26,994 bases of DNA from CAZDGB01 sp964504645 (lineage in GTDB: Bacteria > Planctomycetota > Planctomycetia > Planctomycetales > Planctomycetaceae): positions 1 through 26,994 of the forward strand of contig CAZDGB010000054.1 in the NCBI GenBank assembly GCA_964504645.1, written 5' to 3'. Under the pieces are notes generated by a model, which made no database searches, was not told where the DNA came from, and saw only the letters and a list, made by a program, of their open reading frames with translations. The position numbers and the translations under genes were made by a program. Shown piece after piece: positions 4,607 through 12,454 of this stretch; the stretch's first letter is position 1, and each line of letters begins with the position of its first letter.

Positions 4607-7524
4607 TGGTCGCGCTTTCCCCCGTTCCCGATGAACTGCCGATCCTCAGCGAAGGCGAGGGCGAGAAACGTCAGAACCGGCTTTTCTCCGACATCGTGGC
4701 CGATGTGAAATCTCGCGTCACCGGCCAGTGGCCGAACATTCTCGCCAGCGTTGGCGGCATCCCGGCTGACGTGCTCGACGGCGCGCATCATCCGTGCCCG
4801 AAGTGCGGAGGGACCGACCGCTTCCGCATGATCGACGCCGACGCCGGGGCGCTGTGGTGCAACAGGTGTTTCTCGGAAAACAACGGTGACGGGTTCGCGG
4901 CGCTGCAATGGCTACTGGGCAAGGACTTCCCCGCCGTCGTCAAGTTGCTCGCGGACTATCTGAACGTTCCGATCGACGAGCCGAAGAAGAAGGCTAAGAA
5001 ATCCGGCGCGCCATTCGAGTTGATGGCCCCGGAGATGCAAGACGACCTCATCGACATCTATTGCGGCAAGAAGCCTCCGCAAACGCGCGACGCCGTGAAG
5101 GTTGCGGGCGGGTTGGCCGTGCGCTGGCCCATCGGCTTCCGGGGCGACGACCGCTGCATCGCGTTCCCGGCCGTGGACGATTTCGGCAAGACGACCGGCC
5201 ACATCCTGCGCCGCGTGATGGGCAACGACTTCTCGGCGTACAAGAAGACCGCTGCCAGCAAGACGCGGATGATTAAGGGCAGCAAGGATGGGTTGGTCAT
5301 TCCCGGCGGTTGGGATCGCGTGAAGAACGCGGCCATCGTCTGGAAGGTTGAGGGTGTGCCGGACGCCGTCACCCTGCACGCTTTCCTACCCGACGATCAC
5401 GTTGTTCTCACAAACATCTGCGGCGCGAAAGCCGTCCCACCGTACCTCGACCCGCTCGCCGGCAAAACGGTGTACATCGTCGGAGACGCCGACCAGCCAG
5501 GGCAGGATGGCGCGGAGCGCTGGGCGAACGAACTGACCGCGGCTGGCGCTGCTGTTCGTATCGTCAGGTTGCCGTTCGAAGTGACGGAGAACGCCGGGAA
5601 AGACCTGCGGGATTATTTCCTGGGAGGTGGGACGTTCGCCAATCTCCTAGCGCTCGCCGAGGTCGCGTACGTCTGGACGCCGACGGCGGCATCGCAGACC
5701 GCGAAGTCGCACAAAACAGATGACCGCGTCGCCATTGAACTGACGACCAAAGAATACGAGGTGAACAACCAGGCCATCGCCACCTTGCGGGCCGACGCTG
5801 ACCTGTATCAGCGCGGCGGACAACTTGTCACGGTGCTCTACGGTCCGAAGGAACAGGACGAAAAGATCAAGCGGCCGGCCGAGGCCCCGCGCATTGAGCC
5901 GCTGTCTATCCCATCGGCGCGCGAGAAGATCAGTCAGCACGCGCGGTTCTACGTCGTAGTTGAGACGGACGATGGCACGGAAGAAAAAGACAAGTTCGTG
6001 CCGGAGTGGTGCGTTCGCGCTGTTCATGCTCGTGGCCAATGGGACGGCATTCGGCCGCTTGTCGGCGTGGTCAACCATCCGGTGCTGACGCCGGATGGTT
6101 CGATGCTCACCACGCCGGGTTACGATCCCCAGACGCGATTGATTCTCGACTGGCGAGACGAGCCGCTGGTTATCGCCGAGCGTCCAAGCCGCGAAGACGC
6201 AATCGCCAGTTTGGGTCGGTTGAAGTCGCTCGTCTCTGATTTTCCGTTCGAGACGGACGCCCATCGCGCCGGCTGGCTGGCGTTCCTGCTCACGGTGCTG
6301 GTCCGCTACGCCTTCCATCACGCGATCACGTCGCCGCTGTTTCTGCTGGATGCGAACGTGCGGGGATCCGGCAAGTCGATGCTGGCCGATCTCGTGGGGC
6401 TGATCGTCTGCGGGTTCGAGCTGGCCCGTATGGTGCTGCCGAAAGACGACGACGAAATGAGGAAGTCGCTGTTGTCGATCGCGATGGCCGGCGACGAGAT
6501 TGTTCTTCTGGACAACGTTGCGGGAGAGATCGGCGGGGCTTCTCTCGACGCCGTCCTGACCGGAAAGCGTATCAACGGTCGCGTGCTGGGCGAGACCCGG
6601 CAGATCTCCGTGCCCATCAACGCCGTCTGGGCGGCGACATCGAACAACGCCAGCATCGTGGGCGACTTGTGCCGGCGAACGATTCATATTCGTTTGGCGA
6701 GTCCATTCGAGCGGCCGGAAGAGCGCACGAACTTCGCGATCCCCGATCTCGTCAGCCACGCTCGTCAGCATCGTCGGGAACTGCTCACCGATTTGTGCAT
6801 CATTATTCGAGCCTACATCGTCGCCGGCCGGCCGGTCCGCAATCTCACGCCGATGGGGTCGTTCGAGGAATGGTCCAGCATCGTGCGACAGCCCCTCGTC
6901 TGGCTGGGTGAAGCCGATCCGTGGGATACGCGACTGGAATTCGCCAAACAGGCTGACAGCGGCGCTCATGTTCTTGGTGAGCTATTCCGTGCGTGGCCGG
7001 ACATCGACGATACGGGCAAAGGGCTGACCGCCAACGAGATCGTCAGCAAATTGGAGAACACGCAGAACTTCTATTCCGCGTTCCGGTCCGCCGTCCGCGA
7101 CTTGTGCGGCTGCAAACCCGGCGCGCTCCCCTCCGTCCGCACGCTGGGCAAGCGGTTTGCCAGCGTCCGGGATCGCGTCTATCAGGGCCAGCGGATCGTC
7201 AGCCGGGACAACGGCAAGGGTGTGATGGTCTGGAATGTCGAGGCCGCGGCCGACGTTCTTCCGGGTTTCCGGGTTTCTTCGGGTTTATTTCAGCCCCCCC
7301 CGCACACGCGAGAGATGAATTCACCTTCAGACGGGAAAGAAGAGAAAGAGAAAAAAGAGAATGTGTACGTGAGTGGGGTCCAGCAAACCCGGACAAACCC
7401 GGAAACCCGGAAAGCCCCCGAACCCGTGGACGCTGCCGCTGACCCGGCCCGGCCGCGAAACGTGCGAGCCGAGCAGCCGAAACTCCCGCCGTGGGTCAGC
7501 AAGCCAGAGGAGGGCGCAGCATGA
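4606..7524 (+). CDS. Primase-helicase with zinc ribbon, Toprim and P-loop ATPase
   Basis: A 972-residue replication protein. ATG 4606 was chosen because it overlaps the previous stop as TAATG; a longer frame from 4519 would run 88 bases into the upstream gene. The N-terminus has a zinc ribbon C64-P-K-C67...C85-N-R-C88 of the P4-type primase kind. A Toprim-like region follows at about 245-355, including W-K-V-E-G-V-P-D-A-V-T and V-Y-I-V-G-D-A-D. A large ATPase domain carries Walker A R-G-S-G-K590-S591 and a Walker B-like stretch I-V-L-L-D636-N, then W-A-A-T-S-N-N as a sensor-like motif. This layout is that of self-replicating satellites and plasmids such as P4 alpha. It should prime and unwind element DNA. 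The last 110 residues are low-complexity and coincide with the iteron-like repeats at 7259-7412. Confidence 0.88.
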   Translation: MVALSPVPDELPILSEGEGEKRQNRLFSDIVADVKSRVTGQWPNILASVGGIPADVLDGAHHPCPKCGGTDRFRMIDADAGALWCNRCFSENNGDGFAALQWLLGKDFPAVVKLLADYLNVPIDEPKKKAKKSGAPFELMAPEMQDDLIDIYCGKKPPQTRDAVKVAGGLAVRWPIGFRGDDRCIAFPAVDDFGKTTGHILRRVMGNDFSAYKKTAASKTRMIKGSKDGLVIPGGWDRVKNAAIVWKVEGVPDAVTLHAFLPDDHVVLTNICGAKAVPPYLDPLAGKTVYIVGDADQPGQDGAERWANELTAAGAAVRIVRLPFEVTENAGKDLRDYFLGGGTFANLLALAEVAYVWTPTAASQTAKSHKTDDRVAIELTTKEYEVNNQAIATLRADADLYQRGGQLVTVLYGPKEQDEKIKRPAEAPRIEPLSIPSAREKISQHARFYVVVETDDGTEEKDKFVPEWCVRAVHARGQWDGIRPLVGVVNHPVLTPDGSMLTTPGYDPQTRLILDWRDEPLVIAERPSREDAIASLGRLKSLVSDFPFETDAHRAGWLAFLLTVLVRYAFHHAITSPLFLLDANVRGSGKSMLADLVGLIVCGFELARMVLPKDDDEMRKSLLSIAMAGDEIVLLDNVAGEIGGASLDAVLTGKRINGRVLGETRQISVPINAVWAATSNNASIVGDLCRRTIHIRLASPFERPEERTNFAIPDLVSHARQHRRELLTDLCIIIRAYIVAGRPVRNLTPMGSFEEWSSIVRQPLVWLGEADPWDTRLEFAKQADSGAHVLGELFRAWPDIDDTGKGLTANEIVSKLENTQNFYSAFRSAVRDLCGCKPGALPSVRTLGKRFASVRDRVYQGQRIVSRDNGKGVMVWNVEAAADVLPGFRVSSGLFQPPPHTREMNSPSDGKEEKEKKENVYVSGVQQTRTNPETRKAPEPVDAAADPARPRNVRAEQPKLPPWVSKPEEGAA
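7259..7412. other. Candidate replication origin: opposed iterons around a purine tract
   Basis: The left arm has TCCGGGTTT at 7260-7268 and 7268-7276 and a one-mismatch copy at 7278-7286. The right arm has the reverse complement AAACCCGGA at 7385-7393, 7395-7403 and 7403-7411. Bases 7259-7276 and 7395-7412 are an exact 18-bp inverted repeat. Between them lie eight consecutive C (7294-7301) and a 29-base all-purine run (7333-7361). Two sets of oppositely oriented short repeats flanking a melting region, next to the cognate helicase gene, is the known plan of staphylococcal pathogenicity island origins. No function is proven here. Confidence 0.6.
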
Positions 7525-7730
7525 TCACTCCTCAATGCCCGCAATGCCACGGCACCGAGTTCGTCACGATCTCGCCGACGCTGAGCCGCTGTGCTGATTG
7601 CCGCTGGCTGGTCCGCCTCACCGACAACGGCGTGGAGACGGCGTATCCGTTGTTTGGCCGCACGAAGCGACGAGCACGACGGCGTGCGATGCGAACGATG
7701 CAGATACTCGATGACTTGGAGGATAAATAG
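7521..7730 (+). CDS. Small zinc-ribbon protein
   Basis: A 69-residue protein starting at ATG 7521, which overlaps the primase stop (ATGA). Two CxxC knuckles, C-P-Q-C-H-G (residues 6-11) and C-A-D-C-R-W (24-29), make a rubredoxin-type zinc ribbon. A strongly basic stretch follows, F-G-R-T-K-R-R-A-R-R-R-A-M-R. It probably binds nucleic acid. It lies between the primase and the terminase large subunit, where a small terminase subunit or transcription factor often sits, but it shows no small-terminase signature. Confidence 0.7.
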   Translation: MITPQCPQCHGTEFVTISPTLSRCADCRWLVRLTDNGVETAYPLFGRTKRRARRRAMRTMQILDDLEDK

Positions 7731-7744
7731 CGCGCCTTACCCAG

Positions 7745-7772
7745 CCTGCGGGTCCTACCGGGGTTCCGCAGG
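7745..7772. repeat. Hairpin in the gap before the terminase gene
   Basis: CCTGCGG (7745-7751) and CCGCAGG (7766-7772) pair around 14 bases. It lies in the 98-bp gap between the zinc-ribbon gene and the terminase gene. No T-run follows. A packaging or regulatory site is conceivable because of the location, but nothing in the sequence proves it. Confidence 0.35.
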
Positions 7773-7828
7773 TCCAACACCGCCGGGAACTCAGCATCGC
7801 TACGTGACTGCGCTTACCGAAACCAAAA

Positions 7829-10003
7829 ATGACAATTTTCCAACAACACACACACTTCGATCCCCACGCCACGCCGGCCCTGTCCAAGCAGGCCGCGTAC
7901 CGTCGCCGTCAGGCTGTCGAGTCGGCGGACTGCGGCCCGATTGACGCTTCGCGCCGCAACGATGAGCGACGGGAATCCTGCCGTCTGGACCTCCACAAGT
8001 TCCTGACGACGTACTTCCCGCATTCGACGGGTCTGCGGCCATTCTCGGAAGACCATCGCCGTGTGATCGAACGCATCCAGGGCTGCATCCTCGGCGGCGG
8101 GCGCGTGGCGAACGTCTGCTACAGGGGGTTCTCGAAAACGACGATCAGTGAAAACGCCGCAATCTGGGCCGCCCTGTACGGCCATCGCCGCTTCGTGCCG
8201 ATCTTCGCCGCGAACGCCACGGCGGCGCGCGGCATCGTCCGCAGCCTCAAACGGGAGTTGTCAGAGAACGACATGCTGGCCGACGACTTCCCGGAAATTA
8301 TTCAGCCGATTCAGGCACTCGAAGGGAAGCCGCAGCGGTGCCAAAGCCAGACCTGCGACAACGAGCCGACGTTCATCGAGTGGACCGCCGACCGCATTGT
8401 CTTCCCGACGATTCCCGGTGCCGTGGGCGGCGGCGCTGTGCTGTGCTCTCACGGTCTGACGTCCGGCACGCTGGGCTTGAAGCACAAGCGGAGCGATGGA
8501 ACCCAACAACGACCCGACTTCGCCCTGATCGACGACCCGCAGACTCGTCAGAGCGCCGCCCAGCCCGCTCAGTGCGCCAAGCGGATGGAAATCATCAAGG
8601 CGTCGATTCTCAAGATGGCGGGACACCGGGCGCAGATCTCCTGCGTGGTCAACGCGACCGTCATCGCCAAGGGAGACCTCGCCGACACTCTGCTGGATCA
8701 CAAGCAGTCTTCCGCCTGGCAGTCCGAACGCATCCCGATGGTGAAGTCGTGGGCCGACGCTCACGAAACGCTCTGGATGGAGTCCTACGCCACGATACGC
8801 CGTGCATTTGACCCGGAACTGCCGGGCGACCAGCAGCGGGCGCACCGGGCCGCGAATGAGTTCTACGCCGCCAATCGCACGGCAATGGACGCCGGCTGCT
8901 CTGTCTCGTGGGAGTGGTGCTACGCCGAAGACACCGGCGACCCGAACCAAGTGCCCGAGTTGAGCGCAATTCAGCACGCCTACAACAGCTTGATCGACGA
9001 CGGCCCGGAGACGTTCGCTTCTGAGTGCCAGTGTCAGCCGTTGGAACCGCAGGAACTGACCAGCAACTTGCTGTCGAAGGAACTGATCGTCTCCAAGTTC
9101 ACGGCGATTCCTCGCGACGTGGTTCCACAGTTTTGCGAACGTGTGACCGCGGCTATCGACGTCGGCGGCAAGATTCTCTGGTGGGCGGTTGTCGGCTGGC
9201 AGTCGAACTTTAGCGGCCACGTGATTGCCTACGGCTCGTATCCGCAGCAGTCGCAGCCGTATTTCACGAACGCCAGACCGGCGAAGACGATTCGGATGGC
9301 GCACCCCAACATGGGGGAGGAGGGCGCGGTTCGTGCGGCGCTGGAGCAACTGACGACCGCGCTGACCTCCCACGCCTGGACGCGGACCGACGGGACGGCG
9401 ATGCGCATCGAGCGAATCGTTGTCGATGCCGGCTGGCTCACCGATGTCATCTACAGTTGGCGGGAAGCGAGTCCGCACGCGGCGCTCATCACGCCGTCGC
9501 ACGGCCGATTCTTCGGCGCGACGAGCCGAGTCATGCTGTCCGACTTCAACTTGGAGCAAGGCGAGCGGCGCGGCCTGAATTGGTTATTTACGCGGGGCCG
9601 GAGTCGCAAGCGGGCCATGCACCTGCTGATTGATTCCAACGCCACGAAGTCGTTTCTCGCTCGCCGGCTGGAAACTGCGCCGGGAGACATCGGCAGCCTG
9701 ACGCTGTTCAACGATCCGGGCGGGCACGCGATGCTCATCGACCATTTGCTGTCCGAGAAGTGCGCCGTCGTGAAGACCACGAATCGCACGTGCGAGGAAT
9801 GGACCGTACTGCCCGCGCGGGACAACCACTGGCTCGACGTGCTGGCGCTCAATTGCGCGGCAGCGTCATTCCAGGGATGCAGCCTCGGCGCGGTGACATC
9901 GACGCCAGTGGCGAAGCAGCGAGTGAAATTCTCGGAATTGCAACGAGCGGCCAAGGCGCGCGGCGGCGGATTGTCGCACGACGGCTGGCGGCGAATCACC
10001 TGA
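7829..10003 (+). CDS. Phage terminase large subunit
   Basis: A 724-residue DNA-packaging motor protein. The N-terminal ATPase has an adenine-side region followed by a P-loop-like Y-R99-G-F-S-K103-T-T and a Walker B F-A-L-I-D235-D236-P. The C-terminal half begins an RNase H-like nuclease with A-A-I-D444-V-G-G, a second acidic residue in I-V-V-D533-A-G-W, and later acidic and histidine residues (G-H-A-M-L-I-D-H). The length suits the large GpA-like group. It would cut concatemeric DNA and pump it into a procapsid through a portal. Neither a portal nor a capsid gene is found in the element, so packaging would need a helper's shell. ATG 7829 is the first start in frame with the domain; the ribosome site is poor. 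Confidence 0.85.
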   Translation: MTIFQQHTHFDPHATPALSKQAAYRRRQAVESADCGPIDASRRNDERRESCRLDLHKFLTTYFPHSTGLRPFSEDHRRVIERIQGCILGGGRVANVCYRGFSKTTISENAAIWAALYGHRRFVPIFAANATAARGIVRSLKRELSENDMLADDFPEIIQPIQALEGKPQRCQSQTCDNEPTFIEWTADRIVFPTIPGAVGGGAVLCSHGLTSGTLGLKHKRSDGTQQRPDFALIDDPQTRQSAAQPAQCAKRMEIIKASILKMAGHRAQISCVVNATVIAKGDLADTLLDHKQSSAWQSERIPMVKSWADAHETLWMESYATIRRAFDPELPGDQQRAHRAANEFYAANRTAMDAGCSVSWEWCYAEDTGDPNQVPELSAIQHAYNSLIDDGPETFASECQCQPLEPQELTSNLLSKELIVSKFTAIPRDVVPQFCERVTAAIDVGGKILWWAVVGWQSNFSGHVIAYGSYPQQSQPYFTNARPAKTIRMAHPNMGEEGAVRAALEQLTTALTSHAWTRTDGTAMRIERIVVDAGWLTDVIYSWREASPHAALITPSHGRFFGATSRVMLSDFNLEQGERRGLNWLFTRGRSRKRAMHLLIDSNATKSFLARRLETAPGDIGSLTLFNDPGGHAMLIDHLLSEKCAVVKTTNRTCEEWTVLPARDNHWLDVLALNCAAASFQGCSLGAVTSTPVAKQRVKFSELQRAAKARGGGLSHDGWRRIT

Positions 10004-10064
10004 AACAAGCAGCGTGGCAAAGGGTCGCGCGAACGAAGCGTTTGAACGATGAAAGGTTTTAACG

Positions 10065-10406
10065 ATGTCTATTGTCCTGAAAGAGCCGACCTCCGACTCC
10101 GACGTGCTGGTTGCCTTGGACTCTGTGTCCGCCGCCGAGGAAGACTTTTTCCAATTCCTGAACGCAAATGGAATCAGCCAAAGCGTGCAAATTGTGACGC
10201 CGCTGGTGGAACTCTGTTGCGTGCTCCGCGCCGCGCACGACGATCCCGGTCTAATTTCGCTGCGCATTGACGATGCGGGACTGCTTCTGGACGAACGCTA
10301 TCAAGACCGCGTGTTGTTATTGGCGCTTCGCGCCTTCCAATCCCAATACGGCGAATCTCAAGAGGTGATCAGCCTGATTGCCGACATGGAAAGCCAGCTC
10401 CAATGA
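10065..10406 (+). CDS. Hypothetical protein, coupled to metallopeptidase-like gene
   Basis: An acidic 113-residue protein of no recognised family and mainly helical composition. It has no signal peptide or membrane segment. Its stop overlaps the ATG of the next gene (ATGA), so the two are likely co-translated and may act together. Confidence 0.7.
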   Translation: MSIVLKEPTSDSDVLVALDSVSAAEEDFFQFLNANGISQSVQIVTPLVELCCVLRAAHDDPGLISLRIDDAGLLLDERYQDRVLLLALRAFQSQYGESQEVISLIADMESQLQ

Positions 10407-11107
10407 ACCAGGATTTCCACGACTGGGATGAATGGCGCGACGCCATCGAGCCGGACCTATCGGCGAGCGTCGACTCCGACTTGCGGGCTGATAACGCCGG
10501 TCCGGTGCGGATCGTCTTCGATACGGAACTCGATGCACCGATGCACTTCGAGGTTGCGGGCTATGCCGGCGAGTTGTTCGCTGTGGGCCTGCAACACATC
10601 ACCGTGAAGCGTTATCCCGCCGAGAAACCGGGGCCTACGCTGGTGATCAGCACCACGTCCGCCGAGCGTGACTTTCCGCTTGCTGACTTGCGATTCATGT
10701 TCGCCACGGCAACGGCAGTGCACGAACTGGCGCACACACTGGACCAGCGATCGCTGCGCGGCTACGCGCCGTCACTGGCGGATACGGACATCGTTCGCCG
10801 TGTCGTGATGGAAGGGCTGGCCGAAGCTGGCGACGACGACGCGGTGTTGCATGAGAGATTCGGCATCGACCACGCCAAGTTCGTGCGGCGTTCAATTCAT
10901 CTTGCCGACCGACTCATTCGCCGCGGCTGGGTAGTGCCGCTCGTTTACCTCCAGAACTGGGGCGAGGTCAGCCCGTGGGATGCGATCAGCGCACTCGGCG
11001 ACGAACTGGAAGCGCTGGCGGACAAGTCGATTCGAGACGTGGATCACGTTCCGGTGCCGGACGGGTTCCGGGCATTGTTTCAGAAATCACAAGCAGCCGT
11101 CGCGTGA
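10403..11107 (+). CDS. HExxH metallopeptidase-like protein
   Basis: A 234-residue protein with a zinc-protease signature: H107-E108-L-A-H111 within T-A-V-H-E-L-A-H-T-L-D, followed 26 residues later by M-E137-G-L-A-E. In gluzincin-type peptidases such as the peptidase MA group, an E-G-x-A-E motif at this distance supplies the third zinc ligand. There is no signal peptide, so it should act in the cytoplasm or as part of a particle. The gene is coupled to the 113-residue protein upstream and lies downstream of the terminase. A role in maturation of a virion or in removing a repressor (as ImmA-type proteins do) are both possible; neither is shown. It could also be a non-catalytic fold. Confidence 0.7.
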   Translation: MNQDFHDWDEWRDAIEPDLSASVDSDLRADNAGPVRIVFDTELDAPMHFEVAGYAGELFAVGLQHITVKRYPAEKPGPTLVISTTSAERDFPLADLRFMFATATAVHELAHTLDQRSLRGYAPSLADTDIVRRVVMEGLAEAGDDDAVLHERFGIDHAKFVRRSIHLADRLIRRGWVVPLVYLQNWGEVSPWDAISALGDELEALADKSIRDVDHVPVPDGFRALFQKSQAAVA

Positions 11108-11133
11108 CGGCGCAACACAAAGGGAGAGGGGAA

Positions 11134-11355
11134 ATGACCGGGGTGATTGTCACGGTCTGCGAAGACCGCCGTTACATGTTCATACGCTCGCCGGAGTGCC
11201 CGCGTGATGTTTTCTGCCATCGCGACGAATGCTGCTTTGACGACGCTTTCGACCAGAAGTTGAAACGTCGCCAAGTCGATTTCACGTTGACGCAAGACGA
11301 CCAGGGCAGGCCGCGCGCCGAGAACGCGCGGCTGGTCACGGAAGGAAAATCATGA
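11134..11355 (+). CDS. Cold-shock-like OB-fold protein 1
   Basis: A 73-residue protein. The start ATG 11134 follows a good ribosome site (AGGGAGAGGGG); a longer upstream frame overlaps the metallopeptidase gene and is rejected. The order of elements follows a cold-shock domain: G-V-I-V-T-V, then R-Y-M-F-I-R in the RNP1 position, D-V-F-C-H-R-D in the RNP2 position, then R-Q-V-D-F-T-L, then a closing G-R-P-R-A-E-N-A. It probably binds single-stranded nucleic acid. It ends in an ATGA overlap with a second protein of similar layout. Confidence 0.7.
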   Translation: MTGVIVTVCEDRRYMFIRSPECPRDVFCHRDECCFDDAFDQKLKRRQVDFTLTQDDQGRPRAENARLVTEGKS

Positions 11356-11576
11356 TCGGCGAAATACGAGAAATTCACGAAAACCACGGCGAAGGCGCTG
11401 TCGAATCGCCGCTCGCCAAATGTCCGATTTACATCCGCGCGCACGACTTCGCCAAGTTCGGCCCGTTCCTCATCGGTCGCAAGGTGCGGCTCGACCAATT
11501 GGATGCGAGTAGCGGGCGATTGTGGGCGTCGGCGTCGCTGATCGAGGAAGACAACGAAGACAACCCGGCGGCGTAG
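11352..11576 (+). CDS. Cold-shock-like OB-fold protein 2
   Basis: A 74-residue protein translationally coupled to the one before it (ATGA). It shows the same small OB-fold plan: G-E-I-R-E-I, H-G-E-G-A-V-E-S, P-I-Y-I-R-A-H-D in the RNP2 position, G-R-K-V-R-L-D-Q, then G-R-L-W-A-S-A-S-L-I. The aromatic RNP1 signature is weaker than in true CspA proteins. A tandem pair suggests duplication or a heterodimer. The 3' end overlaps a stable hairpin. Confidence 0.6.
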   Translation: MIGEIREIHENHGEGAVESPLAKCPIYIRAHDFAKFGPFLIGRKVRLDQLDASSGRLWASASLIEEDNEDNPAA

Positions 11577-11583
11577 CCGGGTT
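11562..11583 (+). terminator. GC-rich hairpin over a stop codon, no T-run
   Basis: AACCCGGC (11562-11569) and GCCGGGTT (11576-11583) form a perfect 8-bp stem with loop GGCGTA; the stop TAG at 11574-11576 lies at the loop. No T-run follows, so it is more likely an mRNA 3'-end stabiliser or a weak or factor-dependent terminator. Confidence 0.3.
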
Positions 11584-11647
11584 GGGCGGGGCTGTCGTGA
11601 GAGTGACGCAGTTCCCGCTTTCTTGAACACAAACAGGAATCGAGCAC

Positions 11648-11881
11648 ATGAAGACCAGTCCAGACAGCAAGCTGCGGGAGTTTTTCCGCCGCGAGTTCGA
11701 CACGTTCTACGCCGCGCCGTCGCCAGACATTGATGACCTTCGATGCTTTTGCAGTTGCGCTGCCGGCGAGGCCAAGGTGGAACTGGTGGCGCTTCAGTCA
11801 ATCCTTCAGAAGCATGCCGAGCGATACGCGGAAGCGGCAATGGTGCTTGCGAATCGTCTCGACGAAATCGGGGAGGGCTGA
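11648..11881 (+). CDS. Small hypothetical protein
   Basis: A 77-residue protein of unknown family. The N-terminal half is Phe/Arg-rich (L-R-E-F-F-R-R-E-F-D-T-F) and includes a C-F-C-S-C cluster. The second half is a long amphipathic helix (V-E-L-V-A-L-Q-S-I-L-Q-K-H-A). An AGGA ribosome site precedes ATG 11648. It is followed three bases later by the next gene. Confidence 0.6.
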   Translation: MKTSPDSKLREFFRREFDTFYAAPSPDIDDLRCFCSCAAGEAKVELVALQSILQKHAERYAEAAMVLANRLDEIGEG

Positions 11882-11884
11882 GCG

Positions 11885-12454
11885 ATGGCCAGAGAGAAAC
11901 AGCGCGTCGAGTTTTCGCCGGAATCGGGCAAGCGCATCGCCGAAGTCGTGCGCAAGGTTGAGCACTGGAACGACGGACCGCTTCCGACTGCTACAGGCGC
12001 GAAAGCACATCCGCAAAAGCTCTTTCGGGTGAAGCTGCAAGCGCGACTCAAAGACACCAACAACGTGGTTGGAATTCGCCAGATCCAAAAAGAGGACGGC
12101 AACGTCCAATGGACGGACATCAACGACGCGAAAATTTCGCCGATCTACAAGGGAAGCCCCGATCAGGCGGACCTTCCGAAGAACTCCATCGTCTGGATCG
12201 TCTCGCATCGCGGGCGCTGGTTTGTCGTCGGCGGACCATCCATCGCCGTGGGCAAAGCTGACGGAGCTATTGCGAAGGGAACGTTCGGCAGCGTGTCGAT
12301 CTACGACAGCCCGAACAACGACTCCTACACGCTCGAAGATACCAACGTTGACGCGATTGCATGGGCGCGGCTCGGCGACGTTGAGGAAGACGGCTGGTGC
12401 TATTTGTGGAAGTTCGGCTGGGGATGGGAAGTCGTCAACACGGAGTGCCTGTAA
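11885..12454 (+). CDS. Hypothetical beta-rich protein, possibly structural
   Basis: A 189-residue protein of no recognised family. The N-terminus is basic (about 1-55). The middle is beta-rich with V-K-L-Q-A-R-L, W-T-D-I-N-D-A-K-I and S-I-V-W-I-V-S-H-R-G-R-W-F-V-V-G-G. It ends in a Trp/Gly-rich stretch (W-C-Y-L-W-K-F-G-W-G-W-E-V). Its stop overlaps the start of the beta-propeller gene (TAATG), which suggests the products are made together. Position after terminase and composition fit a particle-associated protein, but this is inference. Confidence 0.65.
   Translation: MAREKQRVEFSPESGKRIAEVVRKVEHWNDGPLPTATGAKAHPQKLFRVKLQARLKDTNNVVGIRQIQKEDGNVQWTDINDAKISPIYKGSPDQADLPKNSIVWIVSHRGRWFVVGGPSIAVGKADGAIAKGTFGSVSIYDSPNNDSYTLEDTNVDAIAWARLGDVEEDGWCYLWKFGWGWEVVNTECL

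Noticed and set aside
5647..6969. Long minus-strand open frame (440 codons) opposite the primase-helicase
   Set aside because: It is antisense to a protein with clear zinc, Toprim and P-loop motifs; its product is Arg-rich with no domain, as expected from a high-GC shadow.
7294..7301. C8 tract as a programmed frameshift site in the primase-helicase
   Set aside because: The main frame continues to a stop coupled with the next gene; no extended product in another frame is convincing.
8261..9559. Long minus-strand open frame (432 codons) opposite the terminase
   Set aside because: Shadow of the terminase coding strand in high-GC DNA; no recognisable motif.
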